Source: Cercis canadensis
Lineage: Eukaryota; Streptophyta; Magnoliopsida; Fabales; Fabaceae
Length of the DNA: 64,000 bases
Reading direction: 5' to 3'
Assembly (NCBI GenBank): GCA_003255065.1
Contig: QAOA01000366.1
Span: 179,402-243,401, forward strand
Under the pieces are notes generated by a model. The model did not search any database. It was not told the DNA's origin and saw only the letters and a program-made list of their open reading frames with translations. Below, piece by piece: positions 10,524-23,023 of this stretch; the first letter of the stretch is position 1, and every line of letters begins with the position of its first letter. The position numbers were made by a program, and so were the translations under genes.

Positions 10524-13380
10524 ATGGCCACTATTCACCAAATCGGAAACAAGAAGGTTTGTGTCATCGGCGGAACTGGCTTTCTGGCTTCTCTGCTCAT
10601 CAAGCTCCTCCTTCAAAAGGGTTATGCTGTCAATACCACTGTCAGAGACCCAGGTCTCGCTCTCTCTCTCTCTCACATTTACTTCAATGTCTTAATTATC
10701 TCTGATTTGGGTTTTGACCCAAACAGATTATAGAATTTGGTGTAATTTAAGTAGGTTACATAAACATTTTGGTTTTGGGTATCTTTTGATAAAATTAAAT
10801 TTTTTTAGCATTTTTTCAGTTAGTAAAAATGGAAATATTTTTTAAATTTGAATTTTACTGTTAGTTATCTTTATTTAATAGGTAATTGATAAGTATTAAG
10901 TATGCTTGATTTTAAAATGGAGTATTATTCCTACACCATTTAGTAACAAAAAAAAAATTGAGCATTAAAATTCAGTATTATTGTTTAGTTAAAAAAAAAT
11001 TTTATAAGTCTTCCAATGTAAATTAATAAGGAGGGATTTGTATAGTTTTTACGATATGTACTATTTTTTTTTATAAAAAAAAAAAAAAGAATTAATTTGT
11101 AGCATTTGAAGAGATTTCAGCCCCAAATTTTTCATATTTGAAAAGGCTCTCATTTTAAGTAATAGATTTTTGTATTAGAGAAAATTATTTTTATTGAATG
11201 AAACAAATATAGGTACATTAAAAAATTGTTGTTATTTGTTAAAGTACACTTGGTATATTAAAGGAAAGAATCACTGCTTAAAGTAAGTTTCCAAACATGT
11301 CTGTCTTCTTTTGTACATACACTAAAATGGAATATTTTTTAGGTTTGGCTAATAAGATAACTGTTCATAATTTCCAGAAGCTGGAACTAGGGTCTCCTGG
11401 TTCAATGAATTCATATTTACACTTACAAACCCCCTTTTTGTTTTAGTATAATGTCACAAAAGAATTCCTCCATCAATGTCTTATAATAATGTCAATTGAA
11501 ATTTAGTAAAATTCACAAAAAAAATAAAGAAATAATGAAATCAATTTTTAATAGTATTTTTTTTGGACAAATAAAAAAAAATCTAGTAGAAAGGGAACCA
11601 TTTACATATAAAAAAGTCCATGTACCAAACACTCCCTTAAAATTATTGTTCTCTTCTAACTGTCACTATCATAAATATAAGACCATTCTCTAGAAGTGCA
11701 TAAGAGTTTCTTCTTTAATACTGGGTAGCCATTTTTTTTTCCCTAGATCCAAGTCCTTCAGAGAGAGGAACAAGAAAAGAGAAGTATTTTTTTTTAAAAA
11801 AAAATGTAAGGAAAAAAAAAGAATTAAGGAAAGGAGATGTTTTTTGTGCAGATAATCATAAGAAGATATCACATCTCTCAGCACTGCAAAGTTTGGGGGA
11901 TTTGGAAATATTTGGAGCAGATTTAACAGATGAAGAGAAATTTGATGCCCCTATAGCTGGCTGTGAAATTGTCTTCCATGTTGCTACACCTGTGAACTTT
12001 GCTTCTGAAGATCCAGAGGTATATTGAACATTGAACTCAAAACTGCAACAAGCAAAGGACTTGCTTTCTTTTTTTCCTTTTTTATAATGCAAAGATGACA
12101 TGTTTCTTACTCAGAATGACATGATCAAGCCAGCAATCCAAGGCGTATTGAATGTCTTGAAAGCGTGCGCGAGATCAAAATCAGTTAAAAGAGTCATTTT
12201 GACATCTTCAGCTGCTGCTGTAAGTATAAACACACTCAATGGAACAGGTTTGGTTCTGGATGAAAGCTACTGGACTGATGTTGAGTTCTTGAGCACTGCC
12301 AAGCCCCCTACTTGGGTAATAATCAAACTTTATGAAAAATATGAGAAATAGATTATACATGGACAGATTAAGATGTAAAGCTTAAATCACTGGACAGATT
12401 CTAATGTTCATGAAAATATGCAGGGATATCCTGCCTCCAAAGCACTAGCTGAGAAGGCTGCATGGAAATTTGCTGAAGAAAATCACATTGATCTCATCAC
12501 TGTGATACCTAGTTTAATAACTGGCTCTTCTCTAACACCAGACATCCCAAGCAGTATTGATCTAGCTATGTGTTTAATTACAGGTTTGAAAGTGCCATAC
12601 CCACCGACATTTAAGGACTTTAAGCCTAAGTAGAAGACTGATATGCTCATACTTAATGATTGATTAGTGTTTGAGTGACAACTTCTTTTCTTTTTCACAT
12701 TGCAGGCAATGACTTCCTCATAAATGCATTGAAGGGTATGCAGATGCTGTCAGGTTCGTTATCGGTTAGTCATGTGGAGGATGTTTGCACGGCACATATA
12801 TTTTTAGCTGAGAAAGAATCAGCTTCTGGTCGATACATTTGCTGTGCACACAATACTAGTGTTCCTGAGCTTGCTAAGTTCCTCAACAAACGATACCCTC
12901 AGTACAAAGTTCCAACCGAGTAAGCTTCTAATCCTAGTATTTAACTGTTTCCACTTAGTTTCCCGTTTTTCAATGAGAAAAGCTCAACTGAGTATCTTTC
13001 TCTTTTGGATTTTCCTCCTAAGAACCCTTTCCATATTGACTTAAACTGATTTGAAGGTCACCCTTAAACTGATTCAAGGCACAAAAGGTGGTCTTTTATG
13101 CAATCAAATTTCATGGCCATGAACTCTGAATAACCTTCGCTTCTGTTTTGAAAAACTCAGAATACTGTTTTAAAGTTTTCTCTCAGTTGAAGAAACGTCT
13201 TCATTTCTATTAAGTCATTCATCTCCTAATTGCAGATTTAAGGATTGCCCTTCCAAGGCCAAGTTAATACTCTCCTCAGAGAAGCTTATCAAAGAAGGGT
13301 TCAGTTTTAAGTTTGGGATTGAAGAAATTTATGACGAGTCTGTGGAGTACTTCAAGACTAATGGGGTGCTGAAGAATTAA
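10524..13380 (+). CDS. ANR: Anthocyanidin reductase
   Basis: NADPH-dependent reductase that converts anthocyanidins to flavan-3-ols such as epicatechin, the starter units of condensed tannins; cytosolic, of the extended short-chain dehydrogenase (DFR-like) family. Six exons: 10524-10653, 11852-12018, 12115-12315, 12424-12583, 12706-12919, 13236-13380. All introns are GT-AG and phases agree, giving 338 aa, the usual ANR length. Visible features are the Rossmann loop VIGGTGFLAS (residues 14-23), TTVRDP, DLTDE, FHVATPV, TSSAAAV, the catalytic Y-x3-K in GYPASK, and AEKESASGRYICCA. The family-typical ends VPTEF and YDESVEYFK are present. Intron 1 is long (1198 bp) and starts with a CT repeat. Nothing is broken. 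Dihydroflavonol reductase is less likely given the GRYICCA-type C-half. Confidence 0.95.
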
Positions 13381-14296
13381 ATTTTGATGGATTTAAAGTT
13401 CTAGCAAGCTCTCTGCTTGTTTATGTAATATCCGTCTAGTTTGTGAAGTTCAGTTTTATGTATTTAGCTAATAACTTCCGATCAAAGGTTACAGTAGGTC
13501 ATATGATGGAATATCATACCATCAATGCCCTACTGTTGAATCACTTCTCTGCAAGTTTGGATGAAGACATGCTTACCGTTCCAGTATTCTGTTAAATATC
13601 TTAAGCAACCTTGAGCCTTTTTCTGAAATATCTTAACTAAAAGTGAAGATTATATTTGCTTAAATATAAAAGTAAGTAAATTATTGATGTGTAATAGACT
13701 CATTTGAGTCTAAAACAGATAATCATTGTTTAATTCCAAGCCAATTTTTATCTGGTGACTGTCAGATTGGTGACCATTGATAATGCTACTTACATGCTAA
13801 AATCATGGATAGAAATGGTTCAGTTGTCAGTAGGATAGATTTGCAGTACAAATAATGTCACTAGTTAGACACACCTGTCATATGCAATTAGCTATGGAAG
13901 AAAGTGTTGTCATAGAAATTAGTTTTTTTTTGGGGGGGGGGAGAGGGTGGGCGGGAACTATGGAAGAAAGTGTTGTCAAATATAATCAACAATGCAAAAT
14001 CACTTTCTTGCATTTTCAGTGACATGGACCCAACATACTAAAATTTTATATTTACACAAGAAAAGAGGGAGTCTTGAAGTGTTGTCAAATATAATCAACA
14101 ATGCAAAATCACCTATTTACAGCCACTTCTTTCACTTACTGCTGCTCCTCTTTGAGGGATTTCTCTAAATACGCTTCTCTATATTACTCCCCATATAATT
14201 CATAACTCCAGCAGGGTAAAGAAAATAAATCATTAACCAAAATGGAGAACAGGAAAAGAAATAGTTGGAAAGTAAAAAATTACACAACCAAAATCA
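13381..14296. other. Convergent spacer between ANR and CRLK1-like
   Basis: Holds the 3' ends of two convergent genes. A 33-base segment (GTGTTGTCAAATATAATCAA...) occurs twice, at about 13970 and 14079, and CTATGGAAGAAAGTGTTGTC also occurs twice (13891 and 13958), so there has been small local duplication. A G-run lies at 13932-13941. No gene was seen. Confidence 0.5.
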
Positions 14297-14666
14297 CTAT
14301 CGGTTATGCAATCCGCGCATCTTATTTGAATGCTTTATGGATGAAAAATCCTCGGTTTCTGACTGGTCCACTTCAAAGGAAGCTTCCTCTACTGCATCAA
14401 GAGAAATTTTATTATGATTTCTACTATGTTTCTTCTTACAAAGCTTAGACAATGCTTGAACAATGTCCCTCATTGAAGGTCGGTTTTTGGACGCATCTTC
14501 GACGCAGTTGAAAGCAAGAGCAGCCATATCATTAAGTTTATGCACATCATATTTTCCATTAAGATGAGAATCCACAATTTCTTCCCATCCAACCTTATTA
14601 TCCCCATCCATAGCTGCCTTCACGAACAGAAAGAAATACTGTGTCAATTTTTACAATATATATATA

Positions 14667-14702
<36 letters not shown>

Positions 14703-17700
14703 CCTAAACATTTTGTATGCATGCACAAGCACACCCACACAAGCCTACACAAAGACGCAGTTCTTACAAGTTTCACATAGTCCATGAGACCCTGCTGTGG
14801 ATTCCTGCCAGTAATCAGTTCAAACAGTAGCACACCAAAACTATAAACATCACTTTTCTTAGTAAAGGTGCTTGTAGACACATACTCAGGATCGAGATAT
14901 CCAAAAGTTCCTCTGACATTAGACAGACGAGGTTTAATCATTTCTGGCCTAGAAAGCCCAAAGTCAGTAACCTGCTCAACGAATAACATATGTTGAAGTA
15001 TTAAAAAGAAATGTTTAAGACTCTATCTAACAGAAAACAAGTGGAGGATATAATGAAATGGAAACTTGCAGCATCATCGTCGCTAAAACAAGGACCAAAG
15101 TCTGAAAACCATGATTTAAAGCAAGAAACTATGGCATTATTTAATTCATCCTAATGAGGCTTTCCAGCCTCTTCAATAAGTATAGTGAAGATATTCTAAG
15201 CCATTCTCATATCATTTACAAGAAATAAATACATAAGGAGAGTGAGTGGAAGGCAACATATAAAGGAGCCGCAAATGGAAAAAGAAGAAAAGCCTGAAGT
15301 TTCTCAGCATTAAAAATCTGCTATTGAATGTTTATAAGAGTCACCCACATCCCTTTATCTTCCTGTGAACAAAAAGCACAGAAGGTAGTATACCCTGGCT
15401 CTCATAAATTGGTCCAACAGTATGTTGGAAGATTTGATGTCACGGTGCACAACAGGTGGAGCAGCCTGAAATAAAGAGTTTCTCCAATAAGAAGGCAAAA
15501 ATAAACCTATTACAAGCTCTCCACAAATGGTTTGTACTAACTTGGCCGATAAGATATAAGTAAATTATATACCCCGTGATGTAGATATTCTACTGCCCTT
15601 GCTACATCTAGTGCTATCCGAAATCTCACTTTCAAGCTCAACGGCTCATGATTCTCACCTAAATCATCAAACACACAAATAAGTAAAATGGAGAACAAGA
15701 TGTCAGATAAAAATTCTTTTTAGCTCTTTAAGCACAACCACATTTCATGTTTCTGAACGGGAGAATAGTAATGGCAATAGCTTGAAGATGATCAAAAGAA
15801 GAACAATATATAACCAGTTTTATTACAAATTATAATGGCTTTAAATTTTTTTAATCAAGAAAAACATTATTAATGAAAGGCCTATTACGATTTTATAATA
15901 TGAAGTACATCACAACAAGCAGCAGGAACAGACCACAAGGTCTGGCGTGGACTATGCTTCAAGTGGGTAAATATCTATTCCAGTTTGAGGATAATTAAGT
16001 GTTTTCTTTTTCAAGTAAAAATCCACAAAAGAAATGCACATGCTTTCCTAAATTCAGACATATCTTTAGGTTAACTTGTTTTTGGTGAAACAGACAAAGA
16101 AGCCATTGGACACTAGAGAACATATATTCAAGCAATATCCAAATAAATTTTTCCTGCTAATAATTACATGACATTGTAAAGAGTTTCTTTCTTTCTAACC
16201 ATATAAGTGAGAAGCAAGATTGCCATTGCTCATATATAGGTAAAGAAGCATATGTTGTCCTCTTTCTGCAGTATATCCCACCAAATCCACAAGGTTTCTA
16301 TGGTGTAATCTTCCAAGTAATAGGACCTGTTAACACAAAAGTGAAGTTCGAGAGAGAATTTTTGTGGTATGATAATCCAAATTAATCTGATTATTAAATC
16401 CCTCTTTAAAATATAGGTGCAGGGAAAAGAAAGTTTGAAAGGAAAGAAAATGCAGAAAGCATTATACACACACATACAGATAGATATAGGGACAATGTTT
16501 GTTTAATTTCATATGAAGGTTACATTTTGCATAAAAAAAAATCATTTTTTATTCATGTTACAGAGGATTCATATTTCAAACTTATTCATACACTTAATCA
16601 GCACTACCATGCCAAGAAGGTGTTTCCTCCTTATTTGATACTTCAGCAAGCTTCCAAAGACACATCATCAAAATTCTAAGCATATCAGCCATTATTACCT
16701 CAGTTAAAAACTCCTTCTCCCCTTGTTTTGAATTAGTACCAAGAACTTTAACAGCAACTGTTTCACCAGTGGGCATTTGTGCTTCGTAAACAGGACCAAA
16801 TGCTCCATGGCCTATGATGGTTGTGAAATTAGAAGTTGCCTTTTTTATATCTCTGGGAAAGGAGTCACAAAGTTACAGAAACAGAGAGAATATATTAAAT
16901 ATGGACAAGTCCGCAACAATAACAGCAAATAAGAAGAAAAGAAAAAAGATACCTAGAAAGTAAATGCCTCCCAACTTCAGACACTCAATCAATAATAAGT
17001 AAATAAGTCAAGAAAGCCAAAGCAACAAGAAACATACTGGAACTAAACTATCTGCAATCAGCATGAATCCTAATCAAATATATAATCTTCCACATTGTAT
17101 TCTTTTACAGTTCAACCTTTTCTGGGTCTACATCCTTAACTTACTCATGTCTTTCCTTATCAGTTCTGATCATGTCACTCTCCTCCTATTTTATTTCTTC
17201 TGGTTGGATTTCTCTCTCTTCTCCATCAGTGCACTTGCATCTTTACAATCTCACTGTAAACAATTTTCTCTAGTGTTACCAGGCCTCTACCTCAATAATC
17301 CCATTTCTTATACACCACTGTTGGACTTATTTGCTCCCAGCAGGAAAAATAAAGTAGCTATATGACGATTCAAAAATATTCTTTTGCAAAAAGATCTCTG
17401 CCTTAACTGCAGACATCATCTTCCATAATAGGGCTCAGGCAGCCAGGAGATCTTCAGGCCGAGCATTAATTAGAGAACTGTCAGCCCACAAACCAGGAAA
17501 CAACTATAAGGTTCTCTAAAGTTTATTCTGAAAATTTAAAATATTTTAATTGCGATGAAAAGTTTCAAAGAAATGAGACCAATCTTATGAAACATGTCTA
17601 TAAACAAAGATATCAAATATGCAACTTCTAAATAACAAATTGACATACTTGTAAGAATACTTTGGAATCCCGAATGCTGAAACTACACTCTTCCTCCTAA

Positions 17701-17962
17701 GCCCTTCCAACCATAAAGGCATATTACTCCATTCAGATGTTCTAGGTGATTCCACACCCCCATTGGAGTCTGACAATGCTGTGCCAGAGCCAACCCCATT
17801 GACACGTATAGGAATGTTCACTGCTCTCTTAGAAATGCTCTTCTCTAGCTGGGTATGCTTCTTTCGGCTCCTAAGGCAGCATACAATGGGAAGTGCCACA
17901 CCCACTCCAATGACAAAGCCTATGCTGACCCCTATTATCAAAGCCAAGAGAATATTGTTCAT
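14297..17962 (-). CDS. CRLK1: CRLK1-like calcium/calmodulin-regulated receptor-like kinase
   Basis: Membrane-anchored Ser/Thr kinase. In Arabidopsis, CRLK1 binds calmodulin and promotes cold tolerance through a MAP-kinase cascade. Six coding exons on the minus strand, in order: 17649-17962, 16699-16852, 16200-16326, 15573-15658, 15394-15465, 14768-14971, then the terminal exon 14297-14617 (seven segments in all); phases close to give 425 aa. ATG at 17962 was chosen; the frame upstream has only a TTG. Residues 4-30 form one transmembrane helix ([19 protein letters not shown]) followed by a CCLRSRKK stop-transfer. The kinase shows [59 protein letters not shown] and GWEEIVD, so all core catalytic motifs are present. 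A leader intron acceptor near 18014 suggests an upstream noncoding exon. Confidence 0.92.
14669..14700. repeat. (TG)n microsatellite in a CRLK1-like intron
   Basis: A TG run preceded by a short TA run, inside the last intron of the minus-strand kinase gene. Confidence 0.9.
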
Positions 17963-19600
17963 CTCATGCAAACCAAGACTTTCTCCTAGCTACTTCAGCA
18001 TCTGCCCATGTGCCTGAAAAAGGACAGACTGAATGTTCAGAAAACAAATAATCTGATGGTAAGGTGCATTTCCTATCGTACTGCTACATATATCATAAGA
18101 GTCACTGGACTACCTTGACAGTTGAACAACAAACAGAAAACATTCACAGCACAGCTTTCTGTTGTTAGACACAAAAGCAAAACCAGCTGCTTCATAAAAG
18201 TATATCTAGAGTCTTTTCTAGGAGTAGCTATTAGAATCGAAATTGAAAATGGCTATAAACTTTTGGAATGATAATTCAATTTTTTTTTTTTTTGATGAAA
18301 AAAGAAAATCAGCATTTAGATGCTTTTGAAAATTCATCCACATGTGTGCTTCCATACGGTTTTCTATCTGCTAAGATTTTGAGAACCAACAACTGTTTCA
18401 AAAAAATTTCAAAGAGCCAGAGAGAAAAAAAGAGAGAACTCCACTCCTTGAGACAACTTCAGCAAATACAAGGGGGACTATAAAAATCACAAATTCGCTG
18501 TAAATGAATGTGTAACGCACCAACTCCAACTACCTTCAAACTTAAGCAATCCCCATACGTTAGTGAAATAATTCTCTCATACCCCCCCCCCTCTCCCTCT
18601 CTTCTCTCCTCCGCCCTTTTTTTTTTTTTTTTATATGAACCTTATATCAGTGAAATGTAAAATCATAATTTAGACATAAGATATACAAACACAAAAAACT
18701 AGTCGACGTAGCATAAGCAGCTCAAATTAAAGTTACCCTTTGATCTCCCCACATAAAATTTAAAGAAGAAACTAACAGCTGCCAAGATAAGCCAATTGAG
18801 CTCATATATTTCAACTCTTCTACACGCCCCATTAAGGAACAGCAAAGAAGTAAACTTTAAGCTAAAACACTATCAATCAATGCAACCCTTCACTGTTTCT
18901 GTAAAGAGAAAATCATTTTCCATGAGACTCTAGTTGCATCAACGATCATCTCAATGAAACAAAGGCACAAGACAAATTATAATAAGAAAACAGTCAAAAA
19001 TACTGAACCTCAAATAGTTCCAAGCAACACATTTTCTAATAAAAAGCTTAACTTTCCAATGAAACAAGCAAAACCGATAAACGCCATTATAGCAAAACCC
19101 GTAGAATCAATAAACCGTAACCAATTCCAAAAGAGACTGAAAGAGAAGGAGAGAGAGAGAGTACAGAGAAAAAAAATGTTGAGAAAATTCTTGATTTTTT
19201 ACATGCTCCGGTCCACCATTTCGCGAGCATTGATGGCATTTGCAGAGAGAGAGCGAGAGAGGGACAGAGCCGGGCGTTGTTGGCGTATGACCGTACGGAC
19301 AAATGAAGGGTTGGTATTGGAATAAAAAAGAGGGGTTGAAGTCATGCCGTTTCGTTTGGTAGCTTGGATGTCATGACGTCGTTTGATAGTCAGGTGCCTA
19401 TGATTGATTCCGTACTTTGCGCATGTCATCACAATCACACTGTTTGGACCATTGTGAATCAATTTGGGCAAAAATACAAGAGCACGTTTGATATTGAAAC
19501 ACTCAACGCTTATTTCATTTCGACCATAATTCATTAATTCCCATCTCATTTCATTTTTATGTTTCGTACCTAAAAAACAAACATGTAATGACCATTTTGT
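17963..19600. other. 5' leader and promoter region of CRLK1-like
   Basis: Includes the noncoding leader with a likely splice acceptor (CAG at about 18014 on the minus strand), a C/T tract at 18583-18610 and GA-rich tracts at 19140-19165 and 19243-19270 (CT-rich on the transcribed strand, as in many plant leaders). The transcription start is probably near 19,250, but this is not fixed by sequence. No other gene was seen. Confidence 0.4.
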
Positions 19601-20117
19601 CCTCGCATTGATTCTATATATGTATAGGTGAAAATGAGCATTCCAACTTTAAGAAGATGTAAGAATGACCTTTTTATTCTTGTTCTAATGAGCATTTTTT
19701 TTGTCCTTAATATGCCCACATTAATTAAAAAAAAGAAGAAGAAGTCAACTTACCTTCATTAATTAAAACCTATTGAATACTCTTAATAGGTTGTATTTTT
19801 AAATAATGGACATTTGTGTCTTTTATTACTAATTTTGATTCCATTCCATGCACCAAATTATGAAATGGCTAAGAAAGCCATTCCATTCTCATTCTCACCC
19901 TCACTCATACTCCCATTCGAATGCTAACACTTAAATACATATTACTATTATAAACTCAAAACGGCCAAATATTTTATTACTAAGTGTTATTAAGATTATT
20001 TTTAAGATTTATAAATTTTGTGTTGGAACTAAAATCCTACCTAAAGTATTTAGAAAAAAAAGAAGAAGTAAAACTCAAAACCCCAATGCTATTACAAATC
20101 ATATATAATTCTTTTAA

Positions 20118-20879
20118 GGGGGTGTTTGGTATTAAGATTTTTTTTAGTTTCTTAAGAATCTCAACTTGAGGAAGTAGAATTCCTATATTTGGTACAAGTT
20201 TTTTTAAAAAAATATTCCCAAGAAAAGTAAGATTGACAAGAATGATTTTGGAACAAGTTTATCACAAAAATGTTCCCATGGGGGTTGGGAATCTTGAATT
20301 CCCATGACATGGGAAACTTTTTTCCATATAAAAAGACTATTTTACCTACCCTTACTCCTTACCTAAGTTTTTTTTTTTTTTTGTAGGAATAATTTCATTA
20401 GTTAGTACTACAACTTGTAGACTTTATGTTTGTGGAGAAGAATAAAATATCATATTTGATATAATTTTTATATTTTAATTTTAGTCAACAAAAAAAGTAA
20501 AAAAATATGTGGGTAAAAAATGTATTTGAATTTTTGTTATTATTTATTTTCCCACTTTGTGTGTAAGAAATGTATTTTTTTTTTATATTATTTGTTATAT
20601 GTGGATCTCACAATAAAAATAATATATAATAACAATTTTTTTCATCCAAATTTAGATAAGGGTATTTTTGAAAAAATAACATAGATTCCAAGAAAGTAGC
20701 ATTTGAACCAAACATAAAGAAGTAAGATTCCCGAAAATGAATATCCAACTTTCCCAGAATATTTATAGCCAACCAAACATAAATTGTAACATTCTTAGAA
20801 ATCAGATTCCCATGAACAATATTTCCAGGAATAATATTCTTCGATAACAAAAAAAAAAATCTCTATACCAACTGTCACC
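20118..20879. mobile_element. PIF/Harbinger-like MITE
   Basis: Flanked by TAA on both sides (20115-20117 and 20880-20882). The ends are imperfect inverted repeats: GGGGGTGTTTGGTATTAAGA at the left, and a right end whose complement reads GGTGACAGTTGGTATAGAGA. Both ends continue into T-runs on the strand reading inward. The 3-bp TAA duplication and the GGG-TGTTTGG terminus fit the Tourist/PIF-Harbinger group. There is no transposase. Confidence 0.65.
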
Positions 20880-20882
20880 TAA

Positions 20883-22900
20883 ATCTCTTAATTTAAGTAT
20901 TATAAAATTTTCTATTCATACCAAAAAAATACTCAATATTTTTAACTAATTGATGCATAAATTCTTTATTATACCTTCAAGTTGTTCATCAACCAGCAGT
21001 AAAGTGATTTTAAACAAAATAAAATTAACATCTTAATACAACATGAAATTGAATAAAGGACTCTTTATAAAGGTTTAAGGTTTCAAGTTAAAATTTTCAT
21101 TATCTTATATCTCAATCTCAAATACTCAATATAAAAAATTTAGTTTGATCTTTTTAATAATATTAAAAAAAAATCAAAGGACTTCATAACTTTTCATTTT
21201 ATTTGCAGTTATTTAGATAGTTTGTCAATTAAATGGGTATATATTGAGATTTATTTTGGGATTAATTTTTTTTTTAATATTTTTGGCTACGACTCTAAAT
21301 TTGAATACAAAACTTACAAGTTTTGAATACAATCTCAATACTACTTAGCTATAAGATATTTAATTGTAATCAAATCTTTGACATTAAATAGAATCCAAAA
21401 ATTAAGAGAAGTACCATTAGTGACAACTGACAACTATATATCTACGGCAACTCTAAGCATAAAAGGTAGCTCACATTTCAAATAAGATATACTCACTAGT
21501 TTTAGCTTGGGACTTCCAACTTCTTAGTCTCTCATTCATATCATGTGTTTTACTTTTTATTAGTCTTTTTGCTGAACGCATGACTTGTTTATCTTTATAA
21601 TATATACTTAAGGGATGAATACAGTTTAAGCATGAATGTACTTTTTATTTTTTATTTTTTATCACCATAATGGCCACTTGCATTAAGATATTAATTAGTT
21701 AACTTTAAGGATCTCCTTAGAATTAAGCATGATATTTTTTTTATTAATAATTAAGACATTAATTGGCACTTTTGAGGTATCACCTATAGAATGAAGAAGG
21801 AAATTCTTTTCATTATCCATTTTTTTTTTCACTTCAAAGCTAGTGGGGCTAGGACTTAATCTAATATATTATTTTGGTGAGCTAATCTAATATATTATAA
21901 TATATTTTACTTCAACAAGTGAAAAAACTTAATCTCACTATTTTCTTGTTTGATATTACACTTCATCTTAAGGCTTTGGGAAACAAAAAAATGATGTCAC
22001 CTAAAAAAAAAAAAAACCAAACTATGAAGGGAAATGATTAGTGTCTAGTGTCCATAAATGTTAAGCTTAATTGATGAAATTGAGTTTTGTTGACACAAAT
22101 TGCATATACAATAACTACTTTTTTTTTAAGTTTTTTTTATCAGNTTTTAAGTTTTTTTATCAGAAAAATATGTATATATACCACATGTAAAATAATGATA
22201 TGTACAATTTATTTTACTTAATAAATATATGAGACCTATAAAATACATATCTTAAATCATTTTAGTATTTAGTTATATTTATAATGTTAATATCGTTTAT
22301 GATATTGAATAATTAGTCATAGTATTTAGTTATATTTACAATATTAATACCGTTTATAATATTGAATAATTAGTCATATATATATATATATATTATTCTA
22401 ATTAAAAATTTCATTTTATAAAATAAAATTTTGCTGGGATAGCCCATTGAACAAAGTGATTTATTTTTGAGCACTAACAAAGTCTTTGTGGGCCCATTAT
22501 TTTCATGCCACATCTCTCTCTTTTGCCGTTGCTAATTGCTATCGTAAGGTTGCCGCCATTGATAGAGTCGCTTGTTTCACTTGCTGCTTCCTGGTACTCT
22601 CCCTAGATACAAAGTATCTAATTCCACCACTTGATGTCTCTAAATCCTTTCACGTGGCAAGATCTAATTGCCTAACCTAAGTAACCATACTGAAGGGCAC
22701 CGTATAATTCCAATAAACAAGTCCCATATTTTGCAGAGAGAATCTCGATTCCCTCACACACTGCAACAGAAGCCCGTGAGCTATAGCCGAAGGAGGCAAA
22801 GGCAAAGACCCCCCTCTCTGCTTCTTCTCTGTTTATTTCTCTTCTCTTATCTTCCTTACGCTCGTGGGGGTTTCTTCCCCACTCTCCCCTATCTCTTTTT
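20883..22900. other. AT-rich intergenic DNA upstream of the eIF4B-like gene
   Basis: Includes a 57-bp tandem duplication (22263-22319 and 22320-22376) followed by a TA run, a single-N join at 22144 between two near-identical AAGTTTTTTTATCAG stretches, and, from about 22700, the leader of the next gene. No gene was seen. Confidence 0.5.
22263..22376. repeat. 57-bp tandem repeat, two units
   Basis: Units 22263-22319 and 22320-22376 differ at a few positions only. Both start TAGTATTTAG and end AATTAGTCA. Confidence 0.85.
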
Positions 22901-23023
22901 TTTTTTTTATTTCTGCGCATCATAGTTTCCAGAACTTGAGGAAGAAGAAGAAGGAGGAGGAGGAGGAGAAGAAATTGGCACTAGGCTCTGAAATTGTTTT
23001 TGGGTGAGAGGGAGAGGGGGAGA

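Noticed and set aside
18954..19549. Frames on both strands rich in R, E, S in the CRLK1-like leader region
   Set aside because: GA/CT-rich leader sequence produces open frames in several phases, with no conserved domain.
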